A stretch of 64,000 nt of DNA from a candidate division WOR-3 bacterium (GCA_024653355.1 JANLFQ010000002.1:186001-250000); one strand, 5' to 3'; positions 26,000 through 35,555 are shown, counted from the first letter of the stretch. Program-made: numbers and translations. Notes: a model not told the origin generated them from the letters alone.

Positions 26000-27409
26000 T
26001 TACCTTTCATAACAGCCGATGTCAACGCCACCACCCTGAGGTCGGGGTTGATATTCGCGGTCAAAACCCGGTGCGACTGAGGCATCACCGGCATCAACCG
26101 CCGGACTGCTGGCGTTTAAATGGTAGTCGCCGGCGCTCTGCCAGCCGGTGCGGACAAAGAGCGGATTGCCGTAGATGTTGCCGGTACCAATCTGGCTGAC
26201 CTCAGCCGCAGTGTAGGTTGTGTCACCCTGAATTAACAGCCGGTCGTCTTGCGGCGTGTAGAAAAGGTTGTGGTGGATGTCGTAGTTGACGGCAGTGCCA
26301 AGCCAGAGTGCGGGCGCATTTGCTCCCCGGCTGGAAAATATCGTGTTGACAACACGCAAAAAAACCGGCACCGCAGGGTTGTCGTACTGGACATGCATCA
26401 AGTAATTTTCGCCCAGTGAATCGTCAACAGTGCAGTTCACGATTTCAAAATGGGCGTGCGCGTTCTCGGTACTGATGACAAGCGGCGACCAGGGCGTAGT
26501 GGTGTTGTCGCCATCGCCCCGGCCATAAATCAGGGTGTTTACCACCCTTGAAGAGTCACCCCACAGTTTTACGCCGTCACAGGAGTTGCTGGCAACCAGA
26601 CATTCGTGGATAAAGGTGCGCTTTGCCTTGGAGTCCAAGCCATCGCCGTAGTTGTGAGTGACGGTCGTGTTGACAATCTCAATCGGTCCTTCGGACGCCT
26701 CAATACCAAACCCATCGGGTCGGTCATAAGGTCGGTTAGAACCGTTGCCACCCTGATAGTAATGGCCGCTGTAAGAAAGGTCACAATCTTTAATCAGCAC
26801 ATTGCGCAAACCACCCTGTTGTCCTGCCGGACCGCCAATACAGCCAAATCCGCAGTAGGTAAACTGGCAGTTGATGATTTGCAAATCGTCGGCATCGCCG
26901 ATATCAACGCCAAACTCGTCAATGTGATGGACTTTGATGTCTTTCAGAACAATATGGGCAATTGGACCATTGGTGCCGGTAAAGGCTTCGCGAAACTGCC
27001 GACCGTTATTACTGGTGATTTCCAGATTTTCAATCCGGAGATACTGACAGTTGGATATGTCAAAGGCGGTGCTGAGGTTGTTTTCCCCGGCGATTACGGG
27101 CGTGCGGCTGCGGTCGCGGGCAAACACCACAAGGGTGTCACCCGGTTGAAGATGCGTTACCGCATAACTGAGCGTCTGAAAGGGCGCTGTAACGGTGCCC
27201 GGGTTTGCGTCACTGCCGTCCGGTGCCACATAGTATTTGCCCGTATGGTTGCCGCCGATGATGGTCACCCATTGCTGAGCGGCTCCTGAGGGCGGGAAGA
27301 CGATATCGGACTCCCGGCTTAACAGATAGTCGTAATCGCCCTGCGGCGCTGGTGCTTTACAGCGCAAAATGGCAAGCAGAATTAACAAGAAAATATAGAC
27401 CTTTTTCAA
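26000..27409 (-). CDS. Right-handed beta-helix lipoprotein
   Basis: 469 residues from TTG, chosen because AAAGGAGGCTAA lies just upstream. Lipobox ILRC-K near residues 14-18. The N-terminal segment YYVAPDGSDANPGTVTAPF is the DUF1565-type start of secreted pectate-lyase-like beta-helices. It is followed by about ten short repeats (LRIENLEITSN, IEIVNTTVTHNYGDGLDSK) and a C-terminal VDIGCYE end typical of the choice-of-anchor group. No lyase active site is identifiable. Probably binds or modifies polysaccharide at the cell surface. It borders the AT-rich island. Confidence 0.82.
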   Translation of the reverse strand: MKKVYIFLLILLAILRCKAPAPQGDYDYLLSRESDIVFPPSGAAQQWVTIIGGNHTGKYYVAPDGSDANPGTVTAPFQTLSYAVTHLQPGDTLVVFARDRSRTPVIAGENNLSTAFDISNCQYLRIENLEITSNNGRQFREAFTGTNGPIAHIVLKDIKVHHIDEFGVDIGDADDLQIINCQFTYCGFGCIGGPAGQQGGLRNVLIKDCDLSYSGHYYQGGNGSNRPYDRPDGFGIEASEGPIEIVNTTVTHNYGDGLDSKAKRTFIHECLVASNSCDGVKLWGDSSRVVNTLIYGRGDGDNTTTPWSPLVISTENAHAHFEIVNCTVDDSLGENYLMHVQYDNPAVPVFLRVVNTIFSSRGANAPALWLGTAVNYDIHHNLFYTPQDDRLLIQGDTTYTAAEVSQIGTGNIYGNPLFVRTGWQSAGDYHLNASSPAVDAGDASVAPGFDREYQPRPQGGGVDIGCYER

Positions 27410-27469
27410 TTAGCCTCCTTTTATTAATTTTATGGATGGCTGTATTGCCGTGTCAATGGCAAAATTTTC

Positions 27470-28702
27470 CTATTGTAAAACACTAAGAACATCAATACAG
27501 GATAAAAATTGGATTATATCCGCAACATAATCTTTTATACTATAGTCCTCTCCTGACGACTTAAATATTATTTCCGCAGGGGTCGGTCTTATGGCTAGTA
27601 AATTCTTATCATATTGTTTTATCATCTCAATTACCCTATCTGTAACTTCTTCTAATGTTATATTATTCCTATTTAACTGGAACTTGCTGATTTCTAATAA
27701 AATTTCATTATTTTTCGAAATTGAGATTACATAATTGTTCAAGTTTTTATTTTTCTTGAAATTCTGGTCTAACACCGACCTTTCACTAATCGTAATTATT
27801 TGTCCCAACCATAGGTCATCATACAACATTTCTTCCAGCTGTTTCTTAAAATGCTCAATATCGTACTGTTGCTCGCCCACAAAAAGGCTCTTAATAACTT
27901 CATTTCCATAAACAGCAACAATATTGACCTGTATTCCATCAATTATAAATTCTATAAGAAATGCCTTTTCAGGTAGCTTTTCTTCATAAATATTATGTTT
28001 AATATTTTTATCTTGCAGGGTTTTAATTATGTCGTTTTTACCCCTCAATAGACCATTATAACAGATACCCCATTCTTCATCTTTTTGCGTTGAGGCAGGT
28101 TCTCCTTGAATATCAAATAAGATTCCACCAATGAGAAAAACATTTCTTATGCCAGCATTCTTAATGCAGTTTCTAAAAGATTGATTCCCAATGATCAACT
28201 TTGCGAATTTATTAAACTTCTCCATCATTTCAACCCTTCCTGCAGTACAACCAGAGTAAACCTTCATTTTCAACTCACAAAAAGCAAGGTTATCTTTGCT
28301 CTTGCTAACAATGTCAAATTTTTGTTTTGTAAGTTCAGACTCCTCCAATTCGATAGTTTCTCCTAACCATTGGGGCAGTTTCATCAAAGCAAATTCAAAC
28401 TCCATCCATTCTTTGGTTCCTAAGTCTTCCAATAGTTTGGCGACGAGACTTCCTCTTCCAGCCTGACTATGTTGATAATAGGATGTTATCGTCAATAAAG
28501 ATTCATAAAGGCTATATAAGTTTTCATTCACAAGTGATGCTTGCGATAATCCATGAAAAACCTCATCAAAAATATTAAAAATTGATTCCATACTGAGCGT
28601 TCTTTTAAACATTTCTTGCACTCTCTTTAGGTACATTCTTTTAAGTCCTGCCTCTATTTCATTTCTTGGATCTGTACAAATGAGTAATTTTCTGAGTCGC
28701 AT
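27470..28702 (-). CDS. Putative type II restriction endonuclease (PD-(D/E)XK)
   Basis: 410 residues, very AT-rich. A likely catalytic core sits near residues 128-150: Asp in QKFDIVSKS and ExK in CELKMKVYSG, matching PD-(D/E)XK nucleases. The start is 3 bp downstream of the stop of the DNA methyltransferase gene, which is the usual arrangement of a restriction-modification pair. No specific restriction family or recognition sequence can be named from sequence. The base composition differs sharply from the flanking genes, pointing to horizontal acquisition. Confidence 0.75.
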   Translation of the reverse strand: MRLRKLLICTDPRNEIEAGLKRMYLKRVQEMFKRTLSMESIFNIFDEVFHGLSQASLVNENLYSLYESLLTITSYYQHSQAGRGSLVAKLLEDLGTKEWMEFEFALMKLPQWLGETIELEESELTKQKFDIVSKSKDNLAFCELKMKVYSGCTAGRVEMMEKFNKFAKLIIGNQSFRNCIKNAGIRNVFLIGGILFDIQGEPASTQKDEEWGICYNGLLRGKNDIIKTLQDKNIKHNIYEEKLPEKAFLIEFIIDGIQVNIVAVYGNEVIKSLFVGEQQYDIEHFKKQLEEMLYDDLWLGQIITISERSVLDQNFKKNKNLNNYVISISKNNEILLEISKFQLNRNNITLEEVTDRVIEMIKQYDKNLLAIRPTPAEIIFKSSGEDYSIKDYVADIIQFLSCIDVLSVLQ

Positions 28703-28705
28703 AAT

Positions 28706-30043
28706 CTACACTCCCGCTGGTTTATGACAAATTATTACACTTTCTCCTCTTATTGCTCTATTACGCGCCCCCAACAGTGGATTGAATATCAATTTTTCAA
28801 ATTTAAATCCTGTCTCTTCACAAAATTTCTTAGTTGTCATTGTCGTTGGGATTTTTTTGCCATTAACTGTACTATCACCAATTATGATTGCTAACTTTCC
28901 ACCTGGTTTCAATGCCCAATAAATATTTTTTATGGATTCTTTCAAGTCCTCATAATACATAGCCACTTTTGTAGGCAAGCCACTATAATTACCTTTTGGC
29001 TTCCCATTTTTCATGCCCAGATATTTGGATTCAATTTTTTTCATATCTACACCTAAATAATCATAAGCGATCTTATCTTTGCCAACATAGTCTATTGAAA
29101 AATAATAAGGTGGACTTGTAATGCAAGCATCAAACCTTTCATTCATTTCACTCATATTTTTAAGTTCAAGTATATCCCCTTCTATGATTTTGGCGCGTTC
29201 AAATTTAAGCTCATATTTATCTTTAATTTCCATTGTTTTTTTATAGCAACTTGTTATGTAGTTTAATTTTTCAATGAAGAGCCCTACCTTACCTTTTTTA
29301 TTATATCTTGAGGTCCTTACAAAGGCATCTATAGTATCAAAATATACTGCTAACATTAACTTATGTATTGTAGAATCGGAATGTTTCCATTTTTTATCTT
29401 CTATTGCCTGTAATATATCCTGTAATTCTTTTGTAGTGAAATTTAACTTTTGTTCGTTAATAAATAGCAAATCATTTTTCAATTCAGATAAAACAATCCC
29501 CATTGGCGTAACATCTATGCCTACACTTTTGATTCCCATAAGAGAAGCCTCGTGAGTAGCAGTCCCAGAGCCGTTAAAAGGGTCGAGAATAAGTGAATCA
29601 TGATTCAATCTAAAAGCGTTAATTAAAGTTCTTACAACTCTTGGATAAAATTTTCCCTTATATGGATAAAGATTATGGAAAGCGTAAGCGTTAGTATCGC
29701 CAAACTTATCCACTAAATCAGTATAGAGGGTTGTTTTTCCTTTTACTTTTTCAAGGTGGGCAACCCTTAATCTTACAAATTCCCCATCGCCTTTGAAGTT
29801 AACTACTCTATTTACTGGATCAATTGTATATTCATCAGTTAATCCTTGTAGTTCCAAATCCAAAAATTCTAAATCAGCTAATGTCTGCATCCAGAAGCCA
29901 AAAATTGTATCCCCCTTAGGAAGAATATAATTTGCAAATTCCTTGGCATAAGCTTCTATTATTTCTTCATAAGATGGAAATTCATGAGTTCCAAACATTG
30001 TCGCTTGTTTTGTCTGTTTTTGAAGCAAGGTTTTTTTAGCCAT
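28706..30043 (-). CDS. DNA methyltransferase of a restriction-modification system
   Basis: 445 residues. AdoMet motif I is DPFNGSGTATHEA (about 153-165) and catalytic motif IV is TSPPYYFSIDY (about 308-318), so motif I precedes IV with about 145 residues between, which may hold the target-recognition part. SPPY is typical of N4-cytosine and some N6-adenine enzymes. AGGAGC ribosome site. First gene of a pair with the nuclease gene 3 bp downstream; the host would be protected and foreign DNA cut. AT-rich. Target sequence unknown. Confidence 0.88.
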   Translation of the reverse strand: MAKKTLLQKQTKQATMFGTHEFPSYEEIIEAYAKEFANYILPKGDTIFGFWMQTLADLEFLDLELQGLTDEYTIDPVNRVVNFKGDGEFVRLRVAHLEKVKGKTTLYTDLVDKFGDTNAYAFHNLYPYKGKFYPRVVRTLINAFRLNHDSLILDPFNGSGTATHEASLMGIKSVGIDVTPMGIVLSELKNDLLFINEQKLNFTTKELQDILQAIEDKKWKHSDSTIHKLMLAVYFDTIDAFVRTSRYNKKGKVGLFIEKLNYITSCYKKTMEIKDKYELKFERAKIIEGDILELKNMSEMNERFDACITSPPYYFSIDYVGKDKIAYDYLGVDMKKIESKYLGMKNGKPKGNYSGLPTKVAMYYEDLKESIKNIYWALKPGGKLAIIIGDSTVNGKKIPTTMTTKKFCEETGFKFEKLIFNPLLGARNRAIRGESVIICHKPAGV

Positions 30044-30227
30044 ATTTTGTTAGCTCCTTTTATCGATATTTAATTTAACCAATGATATCTTACTAAATAT
30101 TCTTTTCCTTTTCAAGCGACCAATTGCGTATAACTTTTGCGTATAGCACAAGTTGCCAGAGGCAGGTGAATTCGGGTTAGTGCCGTAGGACACGAAATGC
30201 AAATCATGGATGAGGCAAGGGGCTTTG

Positions 30228-30821
30228 TTATAATGCATCGTCTTCAAACTCTTTCTCCATCAATTTTAACTCCTGTATCAGCCGCTCACGCTTTCTTTGA
30301 TAACCGGCAAGCGTGCGCTCAATCTGGTCATCCTTCTTCTCCCGGGATTGTAATTTTGCAATGATGTGTTCAAGCTCAGTTAGCGCCGACTTTCGAACCC
30401 AATACCGGAAATAACTTTGGACCTCAGTGTCAATCTTCAGAACATCAAACGACCGGCCCTGGCCTATTTCCCGGTCCGTACTGGTGTCATAACAGACCCA
30501 TTGCCCCTTATCGCCCCAGATATAAGCACCCGGTGCGAACTCCTTTGCCAGCTGCGCCACATCGTCCTTTGTGATGTCGGGAATGAAAAGCGAGCGTTCT
30601 GGTACACCGTCCCAATAACCTTTAATCGGGACATATCCATATCCCATTTCCCTGACCCTATCCATCAGTTTTGCCATCGCCGCAAGATTTTCCTTTTTGG
30701 GTCGGTCGCGAAACGCGGACACAATCCCAAAACGCCCGTTTTTGAATTGGTGCGACAACCGCCGCAGTGCGAGTTCTAACAGCATCTTCCCTAAAAAATC
30801 GTCCGGGTGCGCAACAATCAT
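30228..30821 (-). CDS. Uncharacterised protein resembling DUF3293-type small proteins
   Basis: 197 residues. The centre has the layout of DUF3293-like phage and plasmid-associated proteins: FGIVSAFRDRPKKENLAAM, then GYGYVPIKGYW, then ERSLFIPDI and GAYIWGDKGQWV. The C-terminal 60 residues are a charged coiled coil (QSREKKDDQIERTLAGYQRK). Function unknown. Less AT-rich than the flanking island genes, more like the host. Start set by a promoter 8 nt upstream; no ribosome site. Confidence 0.55.
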   Translation of the reverse strand: MIVAHPDDFLGKMLLELALRRLSHQFKNGRFGIVSAFRDRPKKENLAAMAKLMDRVREMGYGYVPIKGYWDGVPERSLFIPDITKDDVAQLAKEFAPGAYIWGDKGQWVCYDTSTDREIGQGRSFDVLKIDTEVQSYFRYWVRKSALTELEHIIAKLQSREKKDDQIERTLAGYQRKRERLIQELKLMEKEFEDDAL

Positions 30822-30829
30822 ATCAACCC

Positions 30830-30857
30830 AATATATTTATGCGTAATCTGCGGTCAA
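30830..30857 (-). promoter_or_regulatory. Predicted leaderless promoter
   Basis: TTGACC, 16-nt spacer, TATATT, 8 nt to the ATG at 30821. Confidence 0.45.
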
Positions 30858-30871
30858 GCAGGATAAACGAT

Positions 30872-31621
30872 TCAGAAAATCTGGCCTTGGTTAAACTGGA
30901 AATTTCTTTGTGTTGCCTTTAAATCATTTTTTCTACAAAAATCTTCAACATCTTTCCAGGTAAGATACCCCCAATTCTTGATGCTCCAGTCTTGAAAATC
31001 AGGTGGATTATAATTTTTAAAGTCCATCTCGTAAAATCTTTTGGCATCTGAAGGATCTACCGGGACCAATGCAACAAAAAATGCATCATCAAGGTACTCC
31101 CCTAATATTATATTTACTGCCCGCAATACTACGCCATTCTTCCCAATTTTTCTGATTTTCTTTGTAGAACACTGTGGGAATGGTATCCCCTTTTCTTTAA
31201 GTTCTTCAAGCGCGGCTGTGCCGCCACTTTGTAATTTTTTGAATAGCCGGGTCTTGTGGTAGAGTTGGGTAAACAGATTGGATGAATCGACTTCATCTTT
31301 GAGCCCGTGCTTAAAATCATTAAATTCTTTGTCAAGAGACCTGAATTTACGATGAGAAGTTTTTACTTTTGCCTCAATAAATACCGATTGCTTATGACCG
31401 TCGTTGTTTATGAGTAATACAGCGTCAGCAACCCCAAAATCAGAGAATGATTGTTCAATTAATATCTTAACATCATTTTTAAGTTTAAAATGGACATCCC
31501 GATATGGAAAGGAAACTAAGGATATAAATTCATTAAGAAGGGCTTGGTTTCCGGGCAAGTAGTTTATCTCATAGAATAGTGAATTAATCATTCCTCTTTC
31601 GGAATAGCCCGTGATTTCCAT
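30872..31621 (-). CDS. Predicted PD-(D/E)XK-like nuclease-fold protein
   Basis: 249 residues. Around residues 63-90 the pattern GVADAVLLINNDG followed by VFIEAKVKTSHRKF gives the D...ExK spacing of PD-(D/E)XK enzymes, with adjacent basic residues. The rest is mixed alpha/beta, ending in a helical region. AAAGGAGGAAA ribosome site. AT-rich, in the defence island, so a restriction or nuclease effector role is inferred, but no named family is recognised and no partner is evident. Confidence 0.55.
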   Translation of the reverse strand: MEITGYSERGMINSLFYEINYLPGNQALLNEFISLVSFPYRDVHFKLKNDVKILIEQSFSDFGVADAVLLINNDGHKQSVFIEAKVKTSHRKFRSLDKEFNDFKHGLKDEVDSSNLFTQLYHKTRLFKKLQSGGTAALEELKEKGIPFPQCSTKKIRKIGKNGVVLRAVNIILGEYLDDAFFVALVPVDPSDAKRFYEMDFKNYNPPDFQDWSIKNWGYLTWKDVEDFCRKNDLKATQRNFQFNQGQIF

Positions 31622-31882
31622 TTTCCTCCTTTTAATTCCACCTTTTCTCTAAAGAATACGTTGCCATCGTTTCACCCAAAGGCTGTTTCCCGGGCATTAT
31701 ATGCAGGGTTAGAGGCACTGCCCGCGCCGCTATTTTAAGCTTTCGACTCGGCATCGCCGAAATGTAATTAATAAAAAATTAAAAGTCAAGAAATGCGAGC
31801 ATTTTTAATTTAGTTTCCCAAGATGCAATTGGGGTCCTACTTTTTGTAATTAAAATGGTTTTTTGCGCCCGGAGCCGTGGTT

Positions 31883-32140
31883 CAGGACTTTTGCGACGAT
31901 TTCGGACGCGGTGGTGTATTCGGGGTAGCGGGTGTAGACATAGCGAAGATGGTCAGGGCGGTTGGGTTTATTTAAATGGCGCGTTTGTTGACCATTAGGA
32001 TGAAGCAAAGCGACATCGACCTTTTATGCTGTTAGGCGAAGAGCGTCAAACATCTTTCTTTTCCCACCTGTAGAGCCTTCTTGCTTTTTCCATACAGTCA
32101 TTATAGGTGGTTTTGCTTCTCAGGAATGAATATTTCTCGT
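31883..32140. repeat. 258-bp direct repeat, copy A
   Basis: Differs from copy B (33161-33418) at about three positions in 258. Includes a displaced 3' fragment of the Panacea-like gene (reading LRYVYTRYPEYTTASEIVAK) and an AIPR 3' remnant. Confidence 0.85.
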
Positions 32141-32157
32141 TGCTAATGTATTCGTGA
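32046..32157 (-). pseudogene. 3' remnant of an AIPR-type gene
   Basis: Reads EYISNEKYSFLRSKTTYND to the stop, matching the C-terminus of the intact AIPR protein (EYINDEKYSFLRSKTTYND). The few upstream codons differ, so it seems to be left from a second, slightly diverged AIPR gene that was replaced or deleted. Confidence 0.6.
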
Positions 32158-32238
32158 AGTTGCTTAAGGGTAATTTAGGTGAGCTTGCAAGGCGAACGCG
32201 GGGGCTAAACGAGCAACAGTATGGCGCCGGCACACACC

Positions 32239-33087
32239 CTAAATTTTTTTCCAATTATAATTAACTAATTTAAAATTACCTATATTTAAACTTGGATACC
32301 CCTTAATATTTTTTAAAACCGAAGCGAACGATCGAATAGTATGATCTTCTATTTGTTGTAGTATACTTGAAAATTTAGGCTTAATAATATCATATCTAAA
32401 AAGATCCCAATCACCTGGCATATTTTGATGCTTTTTTCCTGGTTTAACTCTTTCCCCTAATGTTTCGGCTTTGCCGATATAAAGTAATTTCCTCTTCGTA
32501 TTCGCTAAATAGTATATGACATTAACTGCATTCCGATGTTTTTTAAAATCTTTGACTTTTATCCAATCAGTGCTTCTTTGAATGAGATGTTTTCTATCCT
32601 TTTTATCAAAAATCCAACCAAAAACATTTTCATCTGCAAGTCTTTGGAATAAAGTATTCCATTTGTTCTCTATTTTTATAAAAACTTCACATTTAATTTC
32701 TTTTGCATTAATTGGGTGAAAAATCATAACTTCCTGTTCTCCTCCCTCAAGTTGTGTTCTAAAATGTTTTTTCTTTTTTTCAGTAATATCAAATAGCTCT
32801 TTTTGGCTTTTTATATTTACATAACTTTGGATAAAAGTTTTTCTCAATTTTTTTAAGAAGTCTTTGTTATTGTCCCACCTAATTTGATAAACAGGATGTT
32901 GATTTTTTCTATTCCAAAAACATAGTCTTACAGGAAATTTTTTATTGTCCCATTTTAAAATTACCTCTCTTGAACGGCCAAGTTTAATTTTTTTTCCGGC
33001 TAGAAAGTCATTGACATAATCCTGAGGTATTGTAAAACCCCAGTCCAGCATACTTCGATCGATTTTTTTGTAATATGGTTTATACAT
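32239..33087 (-). CDS. GIY-YIG nuclease-like protein
   Basis: 282 residues, AT-rich. The C-terminal part has a GIY-YIG fold core: VIYYLANTKRKLLYIGKAET, with a following Arg in LGERV as in the catalytic arginine position. The N-terminal half (DWGFTIPQDYVNDFLAGKK) looks like a DNA-binding restriction-type domain of the kind found in Eco29kI-like or ScoMcrA-related enzymes, which is a weak suggestion. AAGGCGG ribosome site. Flanked by the two 258-bp repeats, so it was probably inserted here as a unit of defence DNA. Confidence 0.65.
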   Translation of the reverse strand: MYKPYYKKIDRSMLDWGFTIPQDYVNDFLAGKKIKLGRSREVILKWDNKKFPVRLCFWNRKNQHPVYQIRWDNNKDFLKKLRKTFIQSYVNIKSQKELFDITEKKKKHFRTQLEGGEQEVMIFHPINAKEIKCEVFIKIENKWNTLFQRLADENVFGWIFDKKDRKHLIQRSTDWIKVKDFKKHRNAVNVIYYLANTKRKLLYIGKAETLGERVKPGKKHQNMPGDWDLFRYDIIKPKFSSILQQIEDHTIRSFASVLKNIKGYPSLNIGNFKLVNYNWKKI

Positions 33088-33092
33088 ACTTA

Positions 33093-33226
33093 CCGCCTTT
33101 TATTCGTGGTCTTAATCTAACCACGGGTAGTCAGTCTGTCAACTTTGGAGCCGGTTTGCCCAGGACTTTTGCGACGATTTCGGAGGCGGTGGTGTATTCC
33201 GGGTAGCGGATGTAGACATAGCGAAG
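33093..33226. repeat. 134-bp att-like direct repeat, copy B (displaced 3' end of the Panacea-like gene)
   Basis: Nearly identical to 36311-36445, which is the genuine 3' end of the gene at 36350-37120. Read on the minus strand it encodes LRYVYIRYPEYTTASEIVAK, then VLGKPAPKLTD and the stop in the correct frame, so it is a fragment of that gene separated by over 3 kb of cargo. Confidence 0.8.
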
Positions 33227-33418
33227 ATGGTCAGGGCGGTTGGGTTTATTTAAATGGCGCGTTTGTTGACCATTAGGATGAAGCAAAGCGACATCGACCT
33301 TTTATGCTGTTAGGCGAAGAGCGTCAAACATCTTTCTTTTCCCACCTGTAGAGCCTTCTTGCTTTTTCCATACAGTCATTATAGGTGGTTTTGCTTCTCA
33401 GGAATGAATATTTCTCGT
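33161..33418. repeat. 258-bp direct repeat, copy B
   Basis: Partner of 31883-32140. It carries the 3' terminus of the intact AIPR gene plus its downstream spacer and part of the displaced Panacea-gene 3' end. Confidence 0.85.
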
Positions 33419-35078
33419 CATTAATGTATTCGCGATATTTTCCCCTCTTAAATGTTTCGCTAAAGATAAAACGTATTTTCTTTGAGGCTATATCTTTTAA
33501 CAGTTCCGTGTACTCCCCCTGAATTATCAACGAATCCCCGTACTTCTCAATGTATTCTTTCAACTTTTTGTCGTTCAAAAGACCTTGAATTAACAATGCC
33601 CATAATAAGTTTCTCGACTTAGTCACATAATAATACTTATTTTCACCCCTGCTAAGAATTTCTCCAATGATACTGGTAAGTCTGTACTGTATTTTATAGC
33701 AGAGAATCAATTTTCTGGCATCTACATGGAGATATTTATCCTTAAAAGTACTTTTGTAATAGTTTTCATTTTCAAAAACTTCGCTTATTTTTGACATTTT
33801 ATCAATTTCGCCCTGGATAGCCAGAAGTGTTTGGGCAAATTTTTTGATTTCAATAGCTTTATCATCGTTTATACCCATTTGTTCCAGATCCTCATTAGTC
33901 AAGTTTTCAAAAGCATTTTCCCTTCGCTCGTAATAGATGTGTAATTCTTCTCTAAATTTATCTTCAAAACTCGATTGTATTAAGTCATTGGCCCTTAAAT
34001 TCCAAGGCATGATGGGGTTTTGCCTGTTATTGTTTATTGTGACCTTGTTAAGAAACTCATCCTGTGAAGACTTAACAATACGCGCCATTACTTTTATCTT
34101 GGATAATTTTTCTGATAGTCGAGTATCTGTTTTATTTTCTTCTACAAAGCGCTTCAAAGTCATCACGGTTTGGGCACCATTTAATACCCTTGGTTCAATT
34201 ATCAACATAGTATTGTCGTTTTGAACTAATTGCCCGGCGGTTAACGATATTCCATTGTGATAAAAAGTAAAATTTTCGATGGGTTCTTCTTCGGCGACGA
34301 TTCTCTTCAGTGAACGCTTTATTTCCCGATTTGTTGCTTTTCCTTCGTCTAGTCCTGACCGGATATTCTTGTGGAACAGTTTTTCTCCCAAATCATTGTA
34401 CATTTCAAGCAATTTGTTGAGGGATATAAAGGTTATAATCAGTTCGTTTTCACGGGATGACAATTTTAATGGATTTTCGCACTGAATCTCGTACTTATGA
34501 GATTCTTTCTTTTGAACTACTTCACTTACCAATCTTTGATTGGAGATGTATTGAAAAACTAAGCCAACTTCGCGGTTAAAGAAGCTATTAATAAGATGTG
34601 TTTTACTTTCCAGGTCTTCTTGCAGGTTGGCAAGAACTTTACTCTGCTCGGCTTTTTTGGGGTCGCCATCGAAGACAAAATGGATGAATATTCTGTTAAT
34701 AATATCTCGATTCTCCAAGATGCAACTTCTGAGTTTAATTAATACTTGATTTTTGTTCCGGTCTTGAGGTGGATTACCAAAAACTCTTTCTAAACCATCT
34801 TTTATTAGTCTTTGAAAAGAGTCTTTAAATAACAGGGGGTTTGAGGACCACTTGAACTGGTACAAATACAGATTTTTTCTTTCTTGGTCAAAAAAGAAAC
34901 CATCAATACCGTAGTCGTTTCCCCCAAAGGCAACAAATTGAGCGGCATCATCGAGTGTCAGATTGAATTTCTTGGACAAATACAACAAGCCAAAATAGTC
35001 TTCTTTGCGTCCTTCATACCGCCTACTCAAGTTTTTGTAGGCATCATTGATCTCGGCTTGGGTTATCTTGGTTATCAT
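33324..35078 (-). CDS. AIPR family abortive-infection/phage-resistance protein
   Basis: 584 residues from an ATG 8 nt after GGAGG; a TTG and an ATG further up are rejected because they overlap the ribosome site. The N-terminus has a nuclease-like GNDYGIDGFFFD ... YQFKWS pattern. The central AIPR domain shows the signatures YHNGISLTA, LNGAQTVMTL and NNNRQNPIMPWNLRAND. AIPR proteins are tied to phage resistance and degrade nucleic acid by an (inferred) PD-(D/E)XK mechanism. AT-rich, in a defence island, alone in its cassette. Usual length about 500-700. Confidence 0.88.
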   Translation of the reverse strand: MITKITQAEINDAYKNLSRRYEGRKEDYFGLLYLSKKFNLTLDDAAQFVAFGGNDYGIDGFFFDQERKNLYLYQFKWSSNPLLFKDSFQRLIKDGLERVFGNPPQDRNKNQVLIKLRSCILENRDIINRIFIHFVFDGDPKKAEQSKVLANLQEDLESKTHLINSFFNREVGLVFQYISNQRLVSEVVQKKESHKYEIQCENPLKLSSRENELIITFISLNKLLEMYNDLGEKLFHKNIRSGLDEGKATNREIKRSLKRIVAEEEPIENFTFYHNGISLTAGQLVQNDNTMLIIEPRVLNGAQTVMTLKRFVEENKTDTRLSEKLSKIKVMARIVKSSQDEFLNKVTINNNRQNPIMPWNLRANDLIQSSFEDKFREELHIYYERRENAFENLTNEDLEQMGINDDKAIEIKKFAQTLLAIQGEIDKMSKISEVFENENYYKSTFKDKYLHVDARKLILCYKIQYRLTSIIGEILSRGENKYYYVTKSRNLLWALLIQGLLNDKKLKEYIEKYGDSLIIQGEYTELLKDIASKKIRFIFSETFKRGKYREYINDEKYSFLRSKTTYNDCMEKARRLYRWEKKDV

Positions 35079-35555
35079 CCTCATCACCTCCAGCAATGAT
35101 CTGTATATCTTATAATGACAGATACGGGGAGATATGATTGCAGTGTAGGGTCGATATTATTCACAATTTTTATACCTTTTGTACCCTTTACTGCTTTATG
35201 TACATTTTATATTTAATTTTTCTAAAAAGTCAAGTAAAAAATTGGTTGGGATTACGATTAGAAATAGCACATAAGTTTCCAGCATTAAAGAAGTTTTTGC
35301 GAAGCCCCAATTGGGGTGAGTGCCCTGTAAAATTTTTGTTCTTTGGTCATGGGCTCAATGTCCTGTTTGCGCTATAATGCCTGCCGCTGTCCCGAAGATA
35401 AAGTTTCATCCTACTCCCACCAAATTAACGGTTTAATAAGCTTATAATCCAAATCTTCAATGTTAATTTTTGTCCCGTCTTCAAACTCTACTTCGTCTTC
35501 TTTTATTTTTTCTTAATCCATTTACCGGTAAGATTAGATAAAGTTTCGGCGATGT
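35079..35555. other. Intergenic region, 477 bp
   Basis: No gene. Contains a perfect 12-bp palindrome CCCCAATTGGGG (35305-35316) and copy 1 of a 57-bp repeat (35331-35387). Confidence 0.55.
35331..35387. repeat. 57-bp direct repeat, copy D1
   Basis: Aligns with 36258-36314 with about three differences, starting AATTTTTGTTCTTTGGTCAT and ending CTGCCGC. The pair brackets the small membrane-protein gene pair. Confidence 0.8.

Larger units (their letters stand above)
31622..32238. other. Non-coding region with recombination scar, 617 bp
   Basis: No intact gene. The right half (31871-32157) is a partial duplicate of the sequence at 33147-33433. It contains the last codons of a Panacea-like gene and, separately, the last 37 or so codons of an AIPR-type gene. 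The left half is AT-rich with nothing recognised. Confidence 0.6.

Noticed and set aside
30050-30247. 65-codon frame on the minus strand
   Set aside because: No ribosome site, no promoter, no homology, and it overlaps the end of the next gene.
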